A DNA stretch of 64,000 nucleotides, taken from positions 1 through 64,000 of the forward strand of contig NW_024466603.1 in the NCBI RefSeq assembly GCF_017591425.1, in the 5' to 3' direction. Positions 36,310-48,636 of the stretch are shown piece by piece. Both the position numbers and the translations under genes were made by a program. This DNA comes from Ochotona curzoniae. Lineage: Eukaryota > Chordata > Mammalia > Lagomorpha > Ochotonidae. The first letter of the stretch is position 1. Each line of letters starts with the position of its first letter. The notes beneath the pieces are model-generated. The model was not told where the DNA came from. It made no database searches and was given only the letters and a program-made list of their open reading frames with translations.

Positions 36310-38726
36310 AATACCAAAAAATATGATATTGGCAAAAACAAACAAACCAACAAAAACAGACAAGGGGCTTCAACTAGAATAAACATATATTGTAGCCAAG
36401 AAGATCTTGTAAACATTTTGGTAGGTTTCTATAAAATATGTACTGGGAAGGCAAGTTCACCCTTCTCTGAATAACACTGGGAGAGCTAACCACATAACCT
36501 AAAGACTCAGAATCCGGAACTCAGTCTGAAGGGCAGGAAAGGACCACAAATTCCAGAGACCTCTTTTCTTGTATTTTGGTGTTTTCCTTTTGTATATGGT
36601 ATCGATGAGTGTGTCGTGTGTTTATTGAGAAACCAGCCCTCACTAATGTTCAGGGCTCTTCATTCTGAGTGCAGACTGTACTGGAAATTAATTGCTTCAG
36701 TGCAATCTGAACCACATCATAAATGTCATGTAGAAGTCGCAGGGAGTGAGGGGGCAGTGACAGCTCAATCCGCAGTTTCATTTAAAGGTGGGTAAAACAC
36801 ACTGCAACACAAGTGCTCTTCATCAATAATTTAGTCCGCAGTGTAAAGCCAAGCCGTGCCAAAGATGCCAGGGGAGCCGCTGCCACCCTGGTTTTAATGA
36901 CACCAGCAGGGAGGGGTTGAGGGGCCAGCTCAAATCAACATTCACTGCACATCTGGGCATGTCGGCAGATGAAGATATCAAGGACTGAGCTGACAGGACA
37001 AAGGGTTGAAAAAAGAAGTGTAACCTAGAAAACCTTGACTTTGCATTCTTTGTATAAATTCAAGGGAAATGACAGTTCCTAAGGTCATCTTATATAATAA
37101 AACTTCAGTGTTCTACATAGAACATTTAACTCTTTCTATCAGGTAATCAAAGAAGAGGAAAGTTTAGTTTCTTACGTACCCTTTACAACTCTAAAAAATA
37201 TTCCCATTTGTTGCCACCCCCTCCCAAAGAAGCTACTGTAATGAGCCAAATGCTAAGAGAGCTGCCCTGCTTCGACTTTTGTAGCCAAATTCCAGCTTTT
37301 CAGAGGGTTCAATACACCTGGAGGTCGCCAAGCTCTTCTTAATCCCGGGGAATTTAATATTTTGGCTATTTCACAAACTGTTTGCCTGAAACTCCAAATT
37401 TAGTTTGAGAACTGCTATTTTGTTGTAAAATAAGTCTTGCAAATTGGCATAAACATTCTTTTGTTGCCTTTTCTTTAAAAAAATAAAATGATACATACGT
37501 GTGTTTATTAACTGAAGGGTGCTGTTTGTGAGGTTTTAATGTAAACACTTAGGTAGAGAGTTTGAAAAATAAGAAATGTATGAATTACACACACAGCAAT
37601 CATTTCTCATCTTCTGAGGACAGTGTATATTCCCAGGTTGTACTATTCTTGAAACTCCAGAGAAAAAAAATGCAATTAACTACTCCTATGTTTTGTATGT
37701 TTGGAGAACATCATAGCTTTACTAGGGGCTGACTGCATCCCCACATCCAGGAGACTCGGTCCTCACCAAAGGAGTATCACTAAGTTCCCATTTTCCCCAA
37801 TGATTTTTTCACCCCAAAATCTGAAATGAGTAACATTCTCAATGTTGATTAGAGTTTTAAAAAAAACATCAAAACATTAAAATATTTGGCTGCATAATGA
37901 AGACTCAATCACAAGATATGTGATTTAGTAAGAAAACGTGAGCAAAAATAGGGAATAAGATTCATTTCTGATTTAATATTCTGGTAATGCTTAGTCCCTT
38001 TCAGATAACCAGTATTCATACAACTATTATCAAATATCTAAAATGTGTGAGGAAGCAGTGGCCACAATACTTTTATAAAGTATGAGTCCCCGGGGAGGCT
38101 ATACCCTTAAAAGCTGATAAATCTAAATTCCTAGGTATTCCTAGGTATGGTCAGTCCATCCTGAAAATATACAATACAATTGCAAATACAGCTTTAAAAT
38201 GCTTATTAGAATCAGTACATCTATTGGCAGTGATGATATTCAAAAATATAACCCAAAAAAGACTTAGTCCTGTAGATTATTATGCCTCTCATCAAATTCC
38301 TGGTACCTAGAAAATGTTATGGATCTCATCATTAGTCTGTCAGTTTCTTCTACAAACTCAAGCACTGCGAACTAGGCCAAAGATAACAGGTGGCAATCAC
38401 GTAGGATTTCACAGGCTTTAGCCAGTACAATCTACTCCAACCCTTAGGATGGTCTTCCCTGCACAAGAAAATCTCACAGTGTCGTGAAGCGTTTTATCAA
38501 ACAAAACGTGACGTTGATATGCAATCCTCATCAAAAGTAAATAGTAGAGAATCTGTAATCAGGTAGATATTTGACAATGTAGAAACTTTGTGAACCCATA
38601 AATATGCCATTTGGTGGCTGATAAAATAGACACAATTAATGAAAGTCTTATTTTTCAGGTCCTAGTATTTTTGGCTTTTCTTACTTGCACTGCCATAGTT
38701 AAGATACAATCAAATGATTTAGCTCC
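36310..38726. other. Unique sequence, no gene seen
   Basis: No recognisable exon, RNA gene or clear repeat. A 9-bp direct repeat, TTCCTAGGTA, occurs in tandem near 38129-38148. Confidence 0.45.
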
Positions 38727-39056
38727 CTTTAAAACTATATTTATGTATTCATTAATAAGAAACCAAGGTCACAGGGAAGGGGGGAGAGAAAGACATCTTC
38801 ATTCATTGGTTCACTCGCTAGCCTGGCTGCAAAGGCCAAAGACTGGGCCAAGCCAAAGTCACGAACTAGCAGCTTCCTCCAGAGATCTCACCTGGGAAGC
38901 AATGGGCCCACACACTTGGGTCATTTCTGCTGCTTTTCCAAGGCCATCAGCAGGTAGCTGGCTGAGAAGCAAAACGGCCAGGGCACCAACCAGCACCTTA
39001 TAGAATGCTGGCATCACAAGCAGCAGCTTTTAATCACTATGCCACAATGCTACCCT
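38727..39056 (-). mobile_element. CSINE, minus strand, old
   Basis: Reverse-strand words: ATTGGTTCACTCGCTAGCC, TTCTGCTGCTTTTCCAAGGC, AGGTAGCTGGCTGAGAAGCA, AGAATGCTGGCATCACAAGC. Diverged. Confidence 0.75.
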
Positions 39057-39910
39057 TTGGTGTCATTTTATTTTCTAAAAATACACAAAAAAATCTCATT
39101 TCCTAAGAAGATACAAAAGTGGCTAATGAGTCAGGAAGTATTAAGTTAAACATTATGAAATTGCTGACACTTTACTGTATTTTTTTAACCTACAAAAGTG
39201 CAATTTCATATGACTCACCATAGTTCTCCACTTTTTTAATAGTTGAATTAAGTAACTCTAGGGTAGTATAATATTTGTTAAACCATCTATTCAATCATTA
39301 GATATTCTGAAGCCTAATCTAGAGACCATGATTTTTGGCTCTAGATCTTTTTTAAGGCATCTGGGAGTAAGACTGCTTGATTCTTATGGATAAATTAAGA
39401 GAGATCAAGAAATGGGTAAGACTAATGTTAAGACTTTTAATTTTAAAAAAATTTATTTAATATAAAGAGTTTTTTTAGTAATATAAAGTTTTTGTTTTTT
39501 ATGTTAAAATGCTAATATATTCAAATTTCTATTAAGAGATACTTCATTCTGTGAATGGACAAACAGGATCTTTAACTTTATCTTAAAGAAAATAAAATAT
39601 GGGTAACTGCTTTTCTACTTTTGTGCTTTTAGTGTCCAGTGAAACAGAATCATGATGCTGCCTCATGTTGAAAACTGCTACAACTCACCAGCAGTAAGAC
39701 CTGAGGACAGACTTGCTGTGAAGGCTTGTAAACAAAAAAATCAGATTAATGTCCATTTTGTGAACAAAAGATGCTCCACTGTCTTTTCATTTACAGAAGA
39801 GCGAGTCCCCTGAACTCCAGACCAAAGCAGACTTTCTGATTGTCATCAGATTGCTTGAGTCTTAAATGACAATGGGAAAACTCATGATCCACAGGGTACC
39901 TGCTGTTACA
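39057..39910. other. Unique AT-rich sequence, no gene seen
   Basis: Nothing recognisable. Confidence 0.5.
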
Positions 39911-39925
39911 AAGTTCACTAACTGG

Positions 39926-40233
39926 GCCCAGCACGGCAGCCTAGCGGCTAAAGTCCTTGTCTTGCAAGCATCAGGATCCCATGTGGGTGCTGGTTCTAAT
40001 CCCGGCGGCCCTGCTTCCCATCCAGCTCCCTGCTTGTGGCCTGGGAAAGCAGTCCAGGAAAGCCCAAAGCCTTGGACCCTGCACCCGTGGAAAACCTGGA
40101 AGAGGTTCCTGGCTCCTGGCTTTGGATTGGCTCAGCTGCAGCCGTTGAGGCAGCTTGGGGAGTTAATCAGCAGATGGAAGATTTTCCTCTCTGTGTATCT
40201 GACTTTCCAATTAAAAGAAATATTTTTCAAAAA
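39926..40233 (+). mobile_element. CSINE, fairly young
   Basis: A full-length copy, GGGCCCAGCACGGCAGCCTA to TTTCCAATTAAAAGAAAT. A loose duplication (GTTCACTAACT before, TTTCACTACCT after) flanks it. Confidence 0.88.
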
Positions 40234-40239
40234 ATTTTC

Positions 40240-41823
40240 ACTACCTAGTATGATTCAATTGAAATACTAGCATTATCAAAAGGTGCTTGACCAGGTCAAG
40301 TGAATCTCTTGCTTTGTAAGTACTTGAAGGTATCGGAAGCATGAGCCATTTCAAACAACTTTGAAGTATTTTATTTTTCATTGTGAAGCTTAACAACAAT
40401 ACCTGCAACTGATGAGAATGCACATGGATTGTACTGGAGGTCTACCCTACCACCATGCATGTGTCAAAATGAAAACTCAGTAATACCAGTAGTCAACGGA
40501 GTAAGGCCCAGGCCACAGGTAAGTCTCCTGACTATACCTGTGTAGAGATGTAGCTAACTACCAAGAGTATCAATTTCCCAGTGGAGAAGTCACAGCTGAA
40601 AACATGTAATCATTACAACATCACTAGTGCACGTTATATAGATATTGTTCAAGATACAGAACAACTCAATACCGACAGCAGCAGCTATCTTTTCAATCAA
40701 GTCATGTTTTATTAAGAACACCATGAAGCATTCTACTGTTTTTGTCCCAGAAAAATAAGGGCATTTGCTTTGTTTTCCTTGGATTCTTACAACTGAGGTG
40801 ACTGACTAGCCAGAATATCCCTCTCTTCCACTATTCGGAATTAGGCAGGAAGCTGTCATCCGGACCAAGCCTTCCTGTGTTCTTGCTGAAGTGCATTAGA
40901 GAGTAAAAAACAGTAGATGGATTCTTTTTCTTCAGTTGATTTTTTAGGACTGAAATCACAAATTTTACAATACTGGAAGAAAAAATTAATTAAAAAGCTA
41001 AAACTTTATCTTATGTTTGTATTCTGTTTCTTCAAAGAAATTACAAATTCAGTCTAACTCTCATTACCCCTGAAGGTAAAAGAGACCTTAACTCTAGAGA
41101 TTACATTTTTACAGTAATTATTACATATTACATCAAGTGTACAGGTATTACAATTACTGCAGGTGTCATAATGTGTGCAATGAAATACTAGAAAGAGAAG
41201 TAATTCAAAACCAGTAACAATTACAAATTCCATCCAAAGAAATATCCCAATGAATAAGAATTTTTAAAAGCAATATCTTTGGAAATATAGGTATTTTTTG
41301 TCAGTAAGTTGAACACGCTGAAGAAACTACTTGGGCAAAACTGGATGAATTCAACAAACACCTCATTCTAAGAATTCAACCCTTTCATCATGGAATCTGA
41401 ACCTGCAGGTACAGTCACAACTCAAGTAGGAGGAAACTACCAGTGATGAGAATTATCGCTTCTCTGGTCCCATCCATCCTCCATGCCAGAATGGTGAATC
41501 TGTCATGAAGTCAAATACTGCCCACAAGAGGGAACCATTTGCCGGGGCATTTATTCTTGCATCTTCCTTTGTAACCATGGTGTGAAACAGCAATAAACAC
41601 TCGTGGCTACATGGGGCTGTGTTGGGGTGAGGAAACAGATATTTTACTAGGAAAAGGATGGAATGTGTAATTAAAGATGGCAAACATCTAACATCTCAGC
41701 TACCTTCAGCTGTTTTTGAGACCCTGAAGGAAAGCAGGTCCATCAGCGATCTGCAGGAAGGTTGGAGGGTGTGACGTTGGCAAAGGGGTAGAAGGACTTT
41801 TAGAAGAGACAGGGAGACAACAT
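40240..41823. other. Unique sequence, no gene seen
   Basis: Mixed AT-rich sequence with small chance open frames only. Confidence 0.5.
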
Positions 41824-41839
41824 TCCAAATGGACTTTTT

Positions 41840-42168
41840 TTTAAAAAAAGATTTCTTTTTATTATTTTCTTATTGGAAAGGCAGATATAAAGAGAGGAGA
41901 GACAGAGAGGAAGATCTTCCGTCCAAGGATTCACTCCCCAAGTGAGCGCAATGGCCAATGCTATGCCGATCTGAAGCCAGGAGCCTCTTCCAGGTCTCCC
42001 ACGCGGGTGCAGGGTCCCAAAGCTTTGGGCCGTGCTCTGCTGCTTTCCCGGGCCACAGGCAGGGAGCTGGATGAGAAGTGGAGCAGCTGGGACATGAACC
42101 GGCGCCCACATGGGATCCCGGGCGTGCAAGGTGAGGACCTTAACCAGTTGCGCCACCGCGCCGGGCCC
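41840..42168 (-). mobile_element. CSINE, minus strand, young
   Basis: Close to consensus and CpG-rich at its head (plus-strand end CGCCACCGCGCCGGGCCC). The A-tail complement lies at 41840-41860. A 16-bp duplication TCCAAATGGACTTTTT sits at 41824-41839 and 42169-42184. Confidence 0.93.
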
Positions 42169-42184
42169 TCCAAATGGACTTTTT

Positions 42185-44225
42185 AAAATTCACTTGGGCT
42201 TGCACAATATGTTTCTTGAAAGAGTTTGAAGCCCAATATATAAAAAGGTGACTATTTATATATTTGATTGCTTAAAAGCAATTAGGAATACAAAGCAGAT
42301 GGTCCAGCATTGTAGATTTCCCTTTTCATATTGCTTAAACACTAGAGATCAATAAGTCTAATATAAACAGATGATTTCCAGAGCAGGGTTTATAACTAGC
42401 TGACACTGAATGTGTCCAAACTCTAAAATAATTAGCAGAAGCATGTGGCACACCATTAAAACTTTGTGGCTTGCCTGCATTTACATTTATACTTATTAAA
42501 GTTAATTATGATGCTTGTGGTGTGGTTCCAAGCTCCTTTACAACTTAGATTAAACATTTTTTAATCCCATAAGTTCTTTTCTAACCTTTCTTCAGTCTCT
42601 AGAAAACAGTTAAATCAAACCAGATTAGGAATGTGTAGCTGCAACTTCTTGCTCCACAGAATTAAAATATGACTTTATCAGGAAAGATAGGCTCTTCTCA
42701 AAGAACTTGCAGCTCTTGGTACTGATAACAACATTTCGATCTTGAATTTTAATTTGCCCATACTGCCGTGCATAGGCAGAATAACAATGCTTGCAAGTCT
42801 TGGCAGTGAAAGCTGTCATTTTGAGAACTAAATGAATGGCACGTTGGTACCAACCTATCTCCTCAATTTATTACATAGCAGTAGAGAAACTAAAATAACA
42901 TTCTTACATAATGTCCGTGAGTTAAAGTATAAATAAAAACTGTGTATTTTATAATGTGGGTAGTATTTTACAGGAGAAGGAGTCCGTTACTTTAAAAGTT
43001 CATATCTCCTGAAAAGGTATTTAGCCAACCCTCCCCTGCACAAGGCATTTTTAAAATGTTCAAAGGAAATACTTGTTATGAAAAAACTATACCAGGATTT
43101 CATTTTCTTGGAACCCAAATAAATCTGCTTTTTCATCCTACTTTTCTATGAACTTGCTTAAGTTCCCTTCTGTTGACGGCCCTGGACACAACAAAAGGTA
43201 AAACACAGATCCTGCCTTCTCAGCCACAACCATGAGTGTCTCCAACACACCCATGGTCCCCTGACCACAAGAACACTTTTCTTTAAATCCACATCAAGAA
43301 ATACAACATGTTTTTGTAGGTACAATACTTAGATGTAGTCTGTCATCTTAACTGGTCAATGTTCTCAATACAGATCTCATTAAATCTGAAGGTCTTTTAT
43401 ATGTGATCAAGAACATTTGATGAACATCTGCAGGTAATACCCTGCGTAGTACACCAGGCCAAATTTAAACATGGATCCTTTAACAGAGGTTGTAAGTCAA
43501 TGCATCACAAAAGGGATATGAAATACCTAATTTTCCTCATTCTGCTCACAATTATCTCTCCTATTGTATTCAAGTTATCTTTGCTCAACAAACGTAATAA
43601 ATGTGTTTCCTTTAGAAAGTCCCGTTGGCTTGAACAGTTTAATTTGTTAGTATTTTATTTTGTGGTGCATTGTATTTGTTGATAATTTATATAAATTTCA
43701 CATACAGTTAGTATCTTGGGTAAAAAATATATTTTTATCCTTTTTGGCTTTCCACACAATTTCTAACAGAGTTATATGTCAGTTTAAATATATTTCCCTC
43801 ATCTACCTACAAACTACAAAAGACATCTCTTAAATACATAATTTCCAGCCTGCTTTTCTGACAAAGAAACATGTTAATCAAAAATGACCACACTGTTCAT
43901 CATAAAAAATCTTTTTTCATTGCTTCTCCCTGTTGCACCATTTAGAAATAAAAATATTCTTCATTGAAACTATTAAAATAAAAGAAATTCATGTTGCTTT
44001 CAATACTAATGAAATATTTACAGACACAAAGACACTCTCATCTTAATGTGGTAGACTAAAAGGAAATGAGGTAATATCAGCAGCACGATTTTAAATTATT
44101 TCTTATTTTAATAAATCTGTTAAATAATTATTTCCAATGAAATTGTAAAGTCTTACAAAAGAACTTGATTGGCCATAGAGAAGAAAAAAACAAGATGAAG
44201 AAAAGAAGAGACAAAATGAGATAGA

Positions 44226-44259
<34 letters not shown>

Positions 44260-44510
44260 CCCTCTAGACTGGAGGAAAAAAAAGACAAAGGAAATGAAGT
44301 ACTGGAAAGAGTCTGGGAGAAGAAGACTACAGAATCCACAAACTAGAAAAACCAGTCTGCTGCAAGAGACCAAGTGTTCCCCCTTGACCAGTCAAACCAG
44401 GGAAGTCTTCAAGCGTCAATGCAAGAATTATTCCACCAAAGTACATTTTATTAATACAACGCACATTGTATCTCCACAATAAAATGAATAGGTTTTAAGA
44501 AACAGCGTGT
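42185..44510. other. Unique AT-rich sequence with a CA repeat, no gene seen
   Basis: A (CA)n microsatellite of about 30 bp lies at 44229-44258. The minus-strand open frame across it is chance. Nothing else recognised. Confidence 0.5.
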
Positions 44511-44853
44511 TTGGGCCAGCAGTTTATCATAGAGGGTAATTCCAGCATTGCACATGAGCACTGGTTGGACTCCTCACTGCTCTACTTCCAAACCAGCTCC
44601 CTGGTAATGTGGCTGGCAAAGCGGCAGGAGATGGCACAGTATGTGGGATCCTGCACTCATGTGGGAGACCCACAAGAAGCTACTGGCTCCTGGCTTTGGC
44701 CCAAACCATCTCTGGCAGTTGTGGCCCTTTAGAGAATGAACCAACAGATGCAAGATCTCTCTCTTTCTCTCTCTCTCTATGTGTGTGTGTACATGTTCGT
44801 TTCCCTCTCTCTCTCTCTGTAACTCTCCATTTCAAATAAATAAACATTTTAAA
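44511..44853 (+). mobile_element. CSINE, old, with CT/GT expansions in the 3' part
   Basis: CSINE order is visible (AACCAGCTCCCTGGTAATGT, TGTGGGAGACCCACAAGAAG, TTCAAATAAATAAACATTTT). The CTCTCTGTCTCTC part has expanded into CT and GT runs about 44756-44820. Confidence 0.8.
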
Positions 44854-45738
44854 ATGTGATATTAAGACCTTATATTCCCTACAAATATCCATGTCTTCAT
44901 TCACTCAGTTACAGAAACATGAACTGCCACATTCCTGGTTGCTATTACTAATACCTAATGCCAGGTGTCTAGTGTGTTTAAAGCAGTTTTTTGGGTGTTA
45001 AAGTCATTAAGATTAACCTCAAATGACCCATTGATCCTCTGGGTACAGGCAAAATGACCCGATTAATAACCAGGCAGGCCTACTCAAAATATTTAGAAAA
45101 CAGTTACCCAGGAAGTCCTTACTAAAAAAAAGAAGAAGAAAATAAAAGAAACTTAAGTATGCTTTCATACAACTTAGGACATCAAAAGACTGAGTCTGCA
45201 ATACTGGAGTTTCCAAGACTACCCCCACCTCCAGATAGGTTGAGGTTAAGGTCAAGGCACAGAATATATTCAGAGAAGAAAACATAAAATAAATTAAGTC
45301 AGCTTAGAGAAACAGGGATTTCTAAAGTGCTTGTATTTCAACCTCCAGTCAGTAAAAATACTTTGAAATTTTGACTGGGACAAGCCCTGTCCTCATAATA
45401 TACATTAACAAAAAAGCCAGTGTAACTTTTCACTCTATTTTGTCCATGTTCATGTACTGTTGGTCTACAGAGAACAACACTGAGATCACAGCCTCCCCTA
45501 AGCCCAGGTGTTTTATCCACACTCCTTTCTCAGAAAGCCCACATTTTGCTTGCAGACTAGTGAAGTCTACTCCAGGTCCATCACACACTTCAGTTTCCTC
45601 TGGCTCAGGCCAGACCAGGAGATGTCTGAAACGTGACAAGGTAGTATGAGCCTGCCAGCTCCACTCTGTTAGCAAATTTATTTTCTTCGCTTAGACGGAT
45701 GATAAAAATGTCACGGTGTGAGTCTTTGCAGGCCCAGG
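44854..45738. other. Unique sequence, no gene seen
   Basis: Small overlapping open frames about 45338-45787 have no recognisable family features. Confidence 0.45.
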
Positions 45739-45744
45739 AGCTCC

Positions 45745-46107
45745 TGCCGGGGACCAGAGAACTGCCGAACAGCAGGAGTGACTCCATTTTGTTATTTCCT
45801 CATTTTGTAATGGTCTTGGAATGCTAGATCCAGTTATCTTTCACCCAGATTCCTCATAATCTTTCACCTGTAATTGTTCACCCAAGATAACGGTTGTCCT
45901 GGTGACCTCTGCCCTATCTGACCCACATCCTGCTGTAAAACTCCCCCCACCCAGCCTTTACCTGCGGCTTAAATACTGCCTGAGAAAATAAAGTTTTCGG
46001 AGCTTGATCAGACCTCCTGTCTTGCTCCCATTCTTCGTGTCTCCTGTTCCCCCCCAATCGTCGGTTCTCTCCCCAGGTCTCCGTTGAAGACCCCGCGGGC
46101 CGGGGCA
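45745..46107 (+). repeat. ERV-B 5' LTR
   Basis: Starts TGCCGGGGACCAGAGAACTG and ends GCGGGCCGGGGCA. A weak TATA-like TTAAATA (about 45969) precedes AATAAA at 45987-45992. The segment GAGCTTGATCAGACCTCCTG resembles the R region of the ERV-A LTR, but U3 is unrelated by eye. Confidence 0.93.
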
Positions 46108-46109
46108 CT

Positions 46110-46127
46110 TGGCGCCCAACGTGGGGC
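46110..46127 (+). promoter_or_regulatory. ERV-B primer-binding site (tRNA-Lys type)
   Basis: TGGCGCCCAACGTGGGGC follows two bases after the LTR end. It is the 18-base primer site expected for a tRNA-Lys (CUU type) primer, typical of class II / betaretrovirus-like elements. Confidence 0.9.
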
Positions 46128-46178
46128 CTGGGGAACGGGCCCCCCGACGATCGTCCGCCTTCCCACGGCCGTGGACAC

Positions 46179-46258
46179 TAGAGCCGCCGCGGGAGCGCCT
46201 AGCGAGTGAAGGTTCGGATAGAGCCGCCGCGAAAGCGTCTCGTGAGTGAAGGCTCGCA
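46179..46258 (+). repeat. Tandem 40-bp duplication in the ERV-B leader
   Basis: Two copies of a 40-bp unit starting TAGAGCCGCCGCG and holding GTGAGTGAAGG or GCGAGTGAAGG lie head to tail (46179-46218 and 46219-46258). A weaker third start (TTGCCGCAGGAGCACCCGA) follows. They sit between the primer site and the Gag start, where packaging structures usually lie. The GTGAGTG in the second copy could act as a splice donor; this is inference. Confidence 0.85.
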
Positions 46259-46320
46259 TTGTGATTGCCGCAGGAGCACCCGACCTGAAGGCTGATCCGG
46301 AGGTAAATTGGCGTGACGCA

Positions 46321-46419
46321 ATGGGACAGGCATTAAATAAGCATGACTTATTTAGGGCCTCAAGGAGGCCATCAAGGCACGAAGAATTAGGGTTAAGAGA
46401 AAAGAAACTTGGCTGGTAA
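46321..46419 (+). pseudogene. ERV-B truncated gag start
   Basis: A 32-codon frame begins MGQALNKHDLF, nearly the same start as in ERV-A, with Gly-2 for myristoylation. It ends at a TAA (46417-46419). Only the first residues of matrix remain. Confidence 0.7.
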
Positions 46420-47340
46420 ACAGCTTCAGCGCAGCATCTTCCAAGAGAAGCACATTGTCAGAGAAGTGGTGGCTCTAGGTGAGCCTCAAAGAAAAGAAGA
46501 TGACATTAGGTACAGTATTCCTCCTCTCGAACGGGAGTGTACCCTGCGGAAGTGACCCTTGGCACCCCGCAGCTCTGCACGAACGTGGGGACCCCCCGGC
46601 CACGGCGTAGCTACGGTCGAATCCCCTGAGAGGTTGTAAGGGAAGGGAGGTGTTAGGTGTCCAATTGGCTTCTTTACTATCCTCTCATCCTCTGCCTTGA
46701 GAGACGGCCGTGGATGCGTGGCTCTGGGGTGAACCTGTCTGAGGACTGACGGTTTCTGGCCGAGGCAACACTTCGGTGTCACCCGAAACTCTGCAGGGGA
46801 TCCCCTGGGCCCGACAGCCCGACTGGGTATCCGAGTGCCACTCTCCTCTCTGCTGTCTTTCTTAAGCCATGGGCAATAATGGTGGGGAAATTGATGATCC
46901 CGCGCTTAAGGCGCTAACATACATTCTGAAGTTCTGAGGGTTAGAAATCTCAGATGCTCAGGCAGTCAAGGTCTGAGGGACTGTTGTCAGATTGGCACCG
47001 TGGTTAACATTGCTTAATTTATTTGCCTGTAATACTTTGAAACTGGAGAGCAAAACTGGCCCTGAACCACCTTAGCCACCCCAACAAGAGCTTCTGGGAA
47101 GCTCAGAGCAGGAAACCACCCCCAGTTCTAGGGGAGTCGAGAGCACAGCCCCAGGTGCAAGCCTTCTGGTGGGGTTCCTCCAGCCAGTCCAGGATTTTCC
47201 CATTGTTAACCATGAAGGGAACCGCCCAGCGGCGTGATATCCCTGGAATGCAGGAGATTTAAGAAAGCTGTGGCAGAAATGAGCCTAACTCACCCTGGGC
47301 CAAGACTAGTCTTTAGGGTCTTGCCCATAAACCCTGTATC
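46420..47340 (+). pseudogene. ERV-B leader/gag-like relic
   Basis: Stop-ridden sequence. A second ATG at 46869 opens a frame MGNNGGEIDDPALKALTYIL that resembles a diverged matrix N-terminus and stops within about 25 codons. The rest is not recognised. The call is tentative. Confidence 0.35.
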
Positions 47341-47369
47341 CCGGCAGTTTGGATAATATTTTAGGAGCC

Positions 47370-48431
47370 TGTACAACTCAGGAAGTGCAAGTAGTCTGGG
47401 AAAAGGTAAAAGAGCTTTTAGAGAGAGCTAACATGAATGTCTCCTCAGAGAAGGTGCAAATGATCTCCCTCTTTTTAAGATTTTAGGGACAGTATTATGT
47501 TTTGAAAAGGCCTCCCCCTTGAAACCCTAGCTAAGCGTTAAGGAATAATATTCACTAGTAGATTTTCAAAAGCTTCTTGGAGAGGTCAGTTGGCTATGCC
47601 ATTGACTACCCATGTATACAGGACAATTACTTCCATTATTTGAAAAGGCAAAATGCTAGGAGACTGAGTTTCCCTCATCTACAAGCCTTACAGGAGACTC
47701 GAGAGGCCCTGAACAAGGCTACTTGCTCACTATTGTTCTAAGAAAGAGTTATAAGTGAGGACATTTTCAAATTCTTCCGTGCTTATGGCTGCCCTTGTCC
47801 AGGAGAGCAGTCCCCTCCAGTGGGTCCATTGATTCGTTGGAGAGGCGCCCAGAGTTAATACTTGCCCCTATCAACTGGAAGATCTAATTCAGGAGGTCAG
47901 AGAGCTAGCCCTTAGGTGTTAAGACTTTGAACCAGCAAACCTTGTTGTCCCTTATCGAATGAGTGATTTTGAATGACAGACAGGCTGGCAGCCTCCCTTG
48001 AAGGTTATCTCAGCACCATTGACTACCATTATGGGCCATATAAGTGGGTCACCTCCTTCAATCACTTAGATTGGGAAAATTCTGCCCTTTTACCAATAAA
48101 CCATGAGGATGGAGGAAGGGAAGGGGCCACAGCAGAGGTTTTTCTGTCCAATCCTGTCTATATGACCTATTTTGAGCCATGGCAAGGATCAGCACAGTAT
48201 AAGGAACTATTTGTTGTAGTTTTAGCAGAACTTCTCTCAAAAGTTGAAGAATCCTTTAACTTGTTCTCCAACAGCCTTAATGTTGTAAATTTGCTCCCAG
48301 AATTGGCTCAGGAATACACAAGGTTGGAATATAATCCTATCATCCCTCATGATCTAGGCCCAAACATTGCTGTGAGGGCAAGCCCATCCCCCTTTGTCTG
48401 TAGGTCTCCATTTGCTCTCCTCACTGGGTAG
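47370..48431 (+). pseudogene. ERV-B pol relic (RT thumb/connection and RNase H)
   Basis: Translation in shifting frames recovers pieces in pol order. Near 47400-47500 is a segment with VSSEKVQM and a G-T-V-L motif (end of RT palm/thumb). Near 47680-47730 is LQALQETREALNKA (connection domain). At 47973-48431 an open frame resembles RNase H, with SAQYKELFVVVLAELLSK followed by a FSNS where a catalytic Asp (DS) is expected. There are many stops and frameshifts, and the RT active site and integrase are missing. It cannot be functional. Confidence 0.6.
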
Positions 48432-48636
48432 CAGACAGAGATATCCTCTCCATTGTAGCTGCTTTAACCTTTGGCCTAACCTGCTCTCCCAGTCTCTCTG
48501 GACTTAACCACACCCAGTCACCTTCAGGATCTAAATTTCTCTAGCTCCACCTCATAGCCCTAACCCCTAGCTGAGAGGAGCCAGGTAAGAGATAAACGAT
48601 TAACATTCATTAAAAAAAAAAAAAAAATCGGAAACT

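Noticed and set aside
45914..46108. 64-codon frame, exactly repeated at 52237-52431
   Set aside because: It is an antisense frame inside the ERV-B LTR. It helped confirm LTR identity but is not a gene.
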